Positions 58,414 through 64,000 of a DNA stretch of 64,000 bases are shown one piece after another. The stretch covers positions 121,286 through 185,285 of the forward strand of contig NEWQ02000023.1 of NCBI GenBank assembly GCA_002869855.2, read 5' to 3'. The notes under the pieces are model-generated. The model ran no database searches and had not been told where the DNA came from. It worked only from the letters and a program-made list of their open reading frames with translations. This DNA comes from Nitrospira sp. CG24D. GTDB lineage: Bacteria; Nitrospirota; Nitrospiria; Nitrospirales; Nitrospiraceae. Positions within the stretch are counted from its first letter, which is position 1. Each line of letters starts with the position of its first letter. The position numbers were made by a program, and so were the translations under genes.

Positions 58414-58883
58414 ACACACCTCACATCAGATCTATGCAAGCGGCCGACCGCGACGCCGTGGTGCTATTCCTGGCGGACTCCGATCCCTGGAAGACACTGG
58501 GCTACACCGGCACCGACTGGAATCGGATCTTCGCTCCAGTCCCCCAAGGACGAGATGCGATTGTCGCCGTGATAGCTGAAAAAATCGCAGGCGTGGCTCT
58601 GATCCGGGAAAAGTTCTTGCTGGGAGATTATCTGGAGCTGCTCGGAGTGGCTCCATGGGCGAGGAAATCAGGCGTCGGCGGGGCACTCCTGGCCCATGTG
58701 GAGCACTCGGTCTTCGCGAGAACGAAGAACCTCTTCGCCTGCGTCTCTGATTTCAACACGCCCGCAAGAGCCTTCTACAAGAAACACGGGTTTCATGAAA
58801 TCGGCCCTATGCCGGACTTTTTGATACCCGGCAGCGCAGAGATGCTCCTGCGGAAAACAGCGGGACCGGCGAGGGGAAAGTAA
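58410..58883 (+). CDS. GNAT family N-acetyltransferase
   Basis: LLGVAPWARKSGVGGALLAHVE...DFNTPARAFYKKHGFHEIG. Confidence 0.9.
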   Translation: MNTPHIRSMQAADRDAVVLFLADSDPWKTLGYTGTDWNRIFAPVPQGRDAIVAVIAEKIAGVALIREKFLLGDYLELLGVAPWARKSGVGGALLAHVEHSVFARTKNLFACVSDFNTPARAFYKKHGFHEIGPMPDFLIPGSAEMLLRKTAGPARGK

Positions 58884-58885
58884 GA

Positions 58886-58985
58886 ATGGTTGATGGTATA
58901 TGGTGAATGGAGATGGTTGACGGAAGTACAATCCGGCAGAACCTTTCCGTTTTCATTCACCATCGACCATCAGCCATTCCCCATA
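58886..58985. repeat. Palindromic cluster of ATGGTYGATGG-type units
   Basis: AATGGTTGATGGTATATGGTGAATGGAGATGG ... TTCATTCACCATCGACCATCAGCCATTCCCCAT. Confidence 0.7.
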
Positions 58986-58995
58986 TGGAGTCCCT

Positions 58996-59394
58996 ATGCG
59001 CGTGATAAAGCTCCTCCACACCAGAATGCGCGTCAGCGACATGGAACAGACCATCGCGTTCTACACCGGCGTGTTGGGCCTTGCGGTCTTGGAGCGCAAG
59101 ACCTCGCCGCGCGGATCACATCTGGCTTTCTTACAGGTGCCTAACAGTGACGAACTGATCGAGCTGACCAGCTTTCCCCCGAGCGGGCCCGTGAAGGTGC
59201 AGGAAGATCTTGTCCATCTCGCCTTTCAGGTGGAGAGCCTCGACGACACCATTGCGTCCCTGACGGCCAAGGGCGTCAAGATCACGGACGGCCCGACCCA
59301 GACAGCCTCCGGAAGCCGGTTTCTCTTCATCGACGCCCCCGATGGCTATGAGATCGAGCTGATTGAACGACCACAGGGCGTGAAGATCGTGTAG
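58996..59394 (+). CDS. VOC-family protein, lactoylglutathione lyase-like
   Basis: LLHTRMRVSDMEQTIAFYTGVLGLAVLERKTSP...FIDAPDGYEIELIER. Confidence 0.88.
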   Translation: MRVIKLLHTRMRVSDMEQTIAFYTGVLGLAVLERKTSPRGSHLAFLQVPNSDELIELTSFPPSGPVKVQEDLVHLAFQVESLDDTIASLTAKGVKITDGPTQTASGSRFLFIDAPDGYEIELIERPQGVKIV

Positions 59395-59480
59395 CGGCAC
59401 CAACCCCTTTTCCTTCTCCTCTCCTTCGTGTTACGTTTCTCGCCCGATTCGATCCATAGACCCTCAAGAGGAGCCTCTGC

Positions 59481-60350
59481 ATGAAGAACGGATTTTTTCG
59501 CGGTCACGGCCTCGGCAACGATTACATCGTGATGAACCCCAAAGAACTGACCTTCAAACTGACGCCCAAGAACATCAAAGCGGTCTGCGATCGCAATTGG
59601 GGCCTGGGCAGCGACGGCATTCTGGCGCTCGCTCCGAGCAAGAAAGCTGATTTCGGTCTCCGGATCTACAACCCGGACGGCAGCGAGGCGGAGAAATCCG
59701 GCAACGGATTGCGCATTTTCGCCCGCTATCTGCACGCGACAGGAAAGACAAAGAAGAAACATTTTACCGTCGAGACCAAAGGCGGCCTCGTCACGATCGA
59801 TTTGCAGGTCGATCGCCATGGCGATGCGAGTGCCGTGACGGTCGAGATGGGACAGGCCACGTTCAAGCCGGCGGCGCTTCCCTGCACGATGGCCGTCGAT
59901 GAATTGATCCAGCAGCCGATCGAAGCGGCCGGACGTGCGTTGTCCTTCATGGGTGTGAGCGTCGGAAACCCCCATTGCGTGGTCTTCAAGCAAGCGGGAG
60001 AATCCTGGTCGCGCGAAGATCTGCTGACCCTCGGCCCGGTCCTGGAGAACCACTCGCTCTTCCCGAAACGGACGAATGTTCAACTAGCGATCCCGACCGG
60101 TCCCAAAGAAATTTTCATCCTCATTTGGGAGCGTGGCGCCGGAGAGACACAGGCCTCCGGATCTTCATCCTGTGCGGCAGCCAGCGCGGCGGTTCGCCTG
60201 GGGCTGGTCAAGAGTCCGGTCACGGTCAAGATGCCGGGCGGAACGTTGAATATCGAAGTGGCGAAAGATTTTTCGCTCACAATGAAAGGGCCGGTCGCCG
60301 AAGTCGCGCGCGGTACCCTAAGCCCGTCGTTTCTCCGCACGCTTCGCTGA
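59481..60350 (+). CDS. dapF: Diaminopimelate epimerase
   Basis: FRGHGLGNDYIVM, YNPDGSEAEKSGNGLRIFARYL, ERGAGETQASGSSSCAAASA. Confidence 0.95.
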   Translation: MKNGFFRGHGLGNDYIVMNPKELTFKLTPKNIKAVCDRNWGLGSDGILALAPSKKADFGLRIYNPDGSEAEKSGNGLRIFARYLHATGKTKKKHFTVETKGGLVTIDLQVDRHGDASAVTVEMGQATFKPAALPCTMAVDELIQQPIEAAGRALSFMGVSVGNPHCVVFKQAGESWSREDLLTLGPVLENHSLFPKRTNVQLAIPTGPKEIFILIWERGAGETQASGSSSCAAASAAVRLGLVKSPVTVKMPGGTLNIEVAKDFSLTMKGPVAEVARGTLSPSFLRTLR

Positions 60351-60352
60351 GG

Positions 60353-60392
60353 GAATCGATGGGTGATGGTAGATGGTTGATGGATGATTGCG
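60353..60392. repeat. ATGGTNGATGG repeat cluster (left flank of the four-helix gene)
   Basis: AATCGATGGGTGATGGTAGATGGTTGATGGATG. Confidence 0.6.
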
Positions 60393-60423
60393 GATGATAT
60401 GAGATACAGAGAACCCAGGAGAG

Positions 60424-60840
60424 ATGGAGAAGAAAACAATAGCGCGGGTCGAAGACATGCCTGTCTTTCAAACTTGCTTTGTTTTAGCATTGAGCATTGA
60501 GAAAGACTCGCGTGCCTTTGCGACTGACTTCAAATGGCTTCGCAGCCAGATGTTGCGTTCATCTGAATCGGTTTGTGCGAACATGACCGAAGGTTTCTAC
60601 TCCCAATACAGCACGGAATACCTTCAGGCCTTGTATCGGTGCCGCCGTGAAGGACGAGAAACGATGACGCATGTGCGCTACGCAATGGCCGTCCATCAAT
60701 TATCAGACGAAAGAGGGCGGGCTTTGGCGGAAGGGTACGACGAAGCTCTCACGCAATTGGCGAATCTCATCGCGAGCATTGAACGCAAGATCCGTCTACG
60801 CGGAAAAGCCAAGGCGGAGCGCCCATCGAACTCCTCTTGA
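60424..60840 (+). CDS. Four-helix-bundle protein (23S rRNA-IVP/S23 and Avd-like family)
   Basis: LRSQMLRSSESVCANMTEGFYSQYSTEYLQALYRCRREGRETMTHVRYA matches the family signature. Confidence 0.85.
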   Translation: MEKKTIARVEDMPVFQTCFVLALSIEKDSRAFATDFKWLRSQMLRSSESVCANMTEGFYSQYSTEYLQALYRCRREGRETMTHVRYAMAVHQLSDERGRALAEGYDEALTQLANLIASIERKIRLRGKAKAERPSNSS

Positions 60841-60868
60841 ACCATCGACCATTTCCCATTGACCATGA
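60841..60868. repeat. Inverted ATGGTNNATGG repeat (right flank, overlaps uvrC start)
   Basis: ACCATCGACCATTTCCCATTGACCATGACT. Confidence 0.6.
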
Positions 60869-62670
60869 CTCGCGTTGACACACTCCAATCCAAACTCGAT
60901 CACCTGCCCGGCAATCCGGGTGTGTACCTGTTTAAAGACCGGTCCGGCGAATTGCTCTACGTCGGCAAAGCCGCCTCGCTCGCCGATCGTGTCCGCTCCT
61001 ACTTTCAACGCGGCGCCGACCATTCTCCCAAAACGGCATTGCTCGTCGTCCAGATTGCCGATCTCGAAACCATCGTCACTCGCTCGGAACTTGAAGCCCT
61101 CATCCTTGAAAGCAATCTCATCAAGCGCCATCGGCCGCGCTTCAACGTCGTGCTGCGCGACGACAAGCAGTATCCCTATCTCCGTCTACCGATCAAAGAC
61201 CGTTTCCCGCGGCTCTCCATCGTCCGCCGGGTCCAGAAAGACGGCGCGCTGTACTATGGCCCCTATACACCGGCCGGCGCGCTCCGCGAAACCCTGAAGG
61301 TCATTAAGAAATCCTTCCCGCTCGCCACCTGTACCATCGAGATCGACGGGACCGCCGAGCGGGCTTGCCTGGAATTTGAAATCAAACGCTGCATGGCACC
61401 CTGCACCGGCAACCAATCGCAGGAGGACTATCTCAAGATTGTCGGCCAGGTCCGCCAGTTCCTGGAAGGCCGCGACCATGAACTGTTGGACGATCTTCGT
61501 GCCCAGATGGGAGCGGCCGCCGAGCGGGAGGAGTTTGAAGAAGCCGCCCGGCTGCGCGATCGACTCTTCAAGATAGAACGCACGCTGGAGAAGCAACGCA
61601 TCACGCAAACGGCGGCGACCGACCAGGATGTGATCGGCCTCGCGCGACAAGGCACCGCGGTTGATCTGCAGCTGCTGTTTGTCCGAGGCGGCCTGCTCAT
61701 CGGACGGAAGGATTTCTTCTGGCCACAATCGGCTGATGTCAGCGATGAAGATCTGGTCCGTTCCGCCATCGAGCAGTTTTACAACAAAGACGGCCAGCCA
61801 CCCAAAGAACTGCTGGTACCCACCGTGCTCGCCGACGCAGAGCTCATCGAACAATGGCTGAGCGACAAACGGGGCTCAAGCGTGAAGGTTCTCGCCCCGG
61901 AACGCGGGACGAAGCACCAATTGGTTCTGCTGGCCGAAGAAAATGCCGCGGCAGCGGTTGCCAACCACCTGCGGGACGAAGCGCTCGACCGGCAGGCCGT
62001 CGAAGATCTGAAACGGCTGCTGCATCTGGAGAAAGCCCCCCGGCGCATCGAGGGGTTCGACATCTCCAATACGATGGGCAATCAGTCAGTCGCCTCAATG
62101 GTCGTGTGGGAAGACGGCCAGATGAAAAAAGCGGATTATCGTCGTTTCAAAATACAGACCGTCATCGGCGCCAACGATTTTGCGAGCATGCAGGAAGTGG
62201 TGGCCCGGCGGTATGGAGACTCAGAACATCTTGCCCGACCGGATCTGATCCTGATCGATGGAGGCTTGGGCCAATTGGCCGCCGCCATGGAAGGGCTAAA
62301 ACAGGTCGGGCACCGTGATCAAGCTATCATGGGGTTGGCCAAAGCCCGTGGCGAAAAGGACGAGCGCATCTTTCTTCCCGGCCGCAAGAATCCCATTCTG
62401 CTCAGACCGAACGCCCCTGCCACGCACCTCGTTCAGCGCATCCGCGACGAAGCCCACCGGTTCGCCATCACCTATCATCGCAAGCTGCGCGGCAAAGCCT
62501 TCACCGCCTCCAAGCTCGACCAGATCATCGGCATCGGTGAGATCACGCGCACCAAGCTGCTCAAGAAATTCGGGAGTATAGACGCTCTGATGGGAGCGAG
62601 CGAGACGGCACTTGAAGAAGCCGGCCTTGACGCCAAGACGATCACCGCCCTCCGAAACACTCTCCAGTGA
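60865..62670 (+). CDS. uvrC: UvrABC system protein C
   Basis: PGNPGVYLFKDRSGELLYVGKAASLADRVRSYF, IEGFDISNTMGNQSVASMVVWEDGQMKKADYRRFKI, LILIDGGLGQL, C-terminal HhH. Confidence 0.97.
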   Translation: MTRVDTLQSKLDHLPGNPGVYLFKDRSGELLYVGKAASLADRVRSYFQRGADHSPKTALLVVQIADLETIVTRSELEALILESNLIKRHRPRFNVVLRDDKQYPYLRLPIKDRFPRLSIVRRVQKDGALYYGPYTPAGALRETLKVIKKSFPLATCTIEIDGTAERACLEFEIKRCMAPCTGNQSQEDYLKIVGQVRQFLEGRDHELLDDLRAQMGAAAEREEFEEAARLRDRLFKIERTLEKQRITQTAATDQDVIGLARQGTAVDLQLLFVRGGLLIGRKDFFWPQSADVSDEDLVRSAIEQFYNKDGQPPKELLVPTVLADAELIEQWLSDKRGSSVKVLAPERGTKHQLVLLAEENAAAAVANHLRDEALDRQAVEDLKRLLHLEKAPRRIEGFDISNTMGNQSVASMVVWEDGQMKKADYRRFKIQTVIGANDFASMQEVVARRYGDSEHLARPDLILIDGGLGQLAAAMEGLKQVGHRDQAIMGLAKARGEKDERIFLPGRKNPILLRPNAPATHLVQRIRDEAHRFAITYHRKLRGKAFTASKLDQIIGIGEITRTKLLKKFGSIDALMGASETALEEAGLDAKTITALRNTLQ

Positions 62671-62686
62671 GAAGCGACCGGCCCGG

Positions 62687-64000
62687 TCAGAAGAGAAATT
62701 TGAAGCTGAACGTCCCGAGGTGAACAAGAGCGTGGTAGGTACCGTTGACCGTCGGATTTACATTCCCCACCACCGTGTGCGGCTCGTAGAACCATTCCTG
62801 GTAGGCCACGTCAAACCCGATGGCCTTCGGCCAGAGAGCAGAATCCCCTCCACAGGGAACCACTCCCAGAAACTGCCCCCCCTGCTTGCACAGAAAACCG
62901 GCTCCCAGCGAAAGCGTATTGGACGATAAGGAGATGGTCGCCGGATTGAAGGTCAGATCCGGCACGGGATTTTCGGTTCTGGTATAGCCGGCCCGCGCCG
63001 CCACATCCCAATGCGGCAACCAAGACGGATTGAGCCACTTGTACTCGGTCCCCACCGCGACAACCTGCACGGTTTTCCATTGCCGCGATTGTGGCAACGT
63101 CGTGCCGTTCGAGAGGTAGATATTCAGATCTTTGTGCGACTTCCAGACCACAAAATCCACATCGAGTTCGAGCTTCCATTCACGCTCCTGGGTGCGCACA
63201 GGCCAGAGCGCCACCGCTCCTGTGTAGATCGGCGGGAGAGCCAGACTTGTGGAAGCATCCGCAACTTTGGCTCCATTGATCAGCAAACCGCCGTGCAGCG
63301 GCAGCACGGCCTGACTGCGATAGACCATCCCGATTGAAGCCAGCGGCTTCCCATCGCTGCTTCTGATCGGGATATACAGCAGGCTGGCGTTCATACCCAC
63401 GCCGGTGCCCTTCCCGCTCAATTCCACTGAAGCCCCGGCAGGGATACCGGCCAAACCGGACCCAACTTGCTGCTGCTCCGCCTGACCTTCTCCCACAAAA
63501 CCGGCAAAGGTGTATATATCGGCGCCGAGGCCGATCGACAAATCCTCCGTCACTTTGTACGCAATAGTCGGCTTGATATCGAGGAGAGGAAGGGTCGCGG
63601 ACGTGGCCGCCGTATTGAAGGGACCATCAACGGGATACCGCGTGCTCAGCCCGAAGGGAGACGTCAGTCCAAGTCCCACCGTCACCCGCGAGAGGCTGGC
63701 CAACCCAAGTGCTCCCAAGTTGGCACTCAAATATGTATGACTTGGAGGAGGGAAGACGGCACTCCCGCCGAAATCGCCCCGTGTATCTACCCCGGAGGAG
63801 GATCTGTGCTTGATCGACCCGCCTAACAAAGCGGTTCCAAACATGGCCTGAAATCCTTCGACCTGTGTGAGACCGGCGGGATTGTAATGAATCGCTGAGG
63901 CATCATCCGCCTGAGCGGCAAACGCATTTCCCTGACCCGCCGCATTCGCCCCTTGAGGCTGAAACCGAAGGGCTTGGGCACCCGCAATTGATGGAGACAT
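62687..64000 (-). CDS. OmpP1/FadL/TodX family outer-membrane transporter (5' end cut by window)
   Basis: GANAAGQGNAFAAQADDASAIHYNPAGLTQVEGFQAMFG...VHLGTFSFKFLF. Confidence 0.88.
   Translation of the reverse strand: MSPSIAGAQALRFQPQGANAAGQGNAFAAQADDASAIHYNPAGLTQVEGFQAMFGTALLGGSIKHRSSSGVDTRGDFGGSAVFPPPSHTYLSANLGALGLASLSRVTVGLGLTSPFGLSTRYPVDGPFNTAATSATLPLLDIKPTIAYKVTEDLSIGLGADIYTFAGFVGEGQAEQQQVGSGLAGIPAGASVELSGKGTGVGMNASLLYIPIRSSDGKPLASIGMVYRSQAVLPLHGGLLINGAKVADASTSLALPPIYTGAVALWPVRTQEREWKLELDVDFVVWKSHKDLNIYLSNGTTLPQSRQWKTVQVVAVGTEYKWLNPSWLPHWDVAARAGYTRTENPVPDLTFNPATISLSSNTLSLGAGFLCKQGGQFLGVVPCGGDSALWPKAIGFDVAYQEWFYEPHTVVGNVNPTVNGTYHALVHLGTFSFKFLF

Noticed and set aside
1-64000. CRISPR arrays, rRNA or tRNA genes
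   Set aside because: No regularly spaced direct repeats or recognisable rRNA/tRNA sequence were noticed by eye; tRNAscan and a CRISPR finder would be needed to exclude them fully.

Overview
This window looks like a Nitrospira-type bacterial chromosome. That taxonomic guess rests on gene content only; I could run no search. It has two halves.

(1) About 71-33,680: every supportable gene is on the minus strand, in an envelope and metal-handling region. It holds three TonB-dependent receptors and dispersed exbD, exbB and tonB. It also holds a PepSY membrane protein, a MacAB-like exporter, two SmbP-like His-heptad proteins, and one cytochrome P460 with two paralogs lacking CxxCH. Other genes are two TlpA thioredoxins, an HMA-like protein, YceI, beta-propellers, an outer-membrane barrel, two near-identical excisionase-type HTH proteins and a phd/vapC module.

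(2) About 33,875-64,000: mostly plus strand. secA, a DUF433/DUF5615 pair and a MidA/NDUFAF7-like methyltransferase precede a complete nuoA-B-CD-E-F-G-H-I-J-K-L-M-N operon. Then come YihY, an M50-CBS protease, a deacetylase, GNAT, VOC, dapF, a four-helix-bundle gene, uvrC and a FadL-type porin cut by the window edge.

Strongest novel candidates:
(a) Eight divergent small membrane proteins in 25 kb share an N-terminal hydrophobic segment, a His/Cys cluster (typically H..H..LCAWACQ) and a C-terminal R(A/G)PP.
(b) A fixed-geometry bipartite motif, TGTAGCA-N3-T-N2-GCA-N7-GTAGAC, occurs upstream of six transcription units in the same region. It looks like an alternative-sigma promoter or regulator site.
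(c) Two long hairpin elements inside the nuo operon share a core and carry compensatory arm changes.
(d) Several palindromic, MITE-like intergenic elements are present, one family of which supplies the stop codon of adjacent genes.
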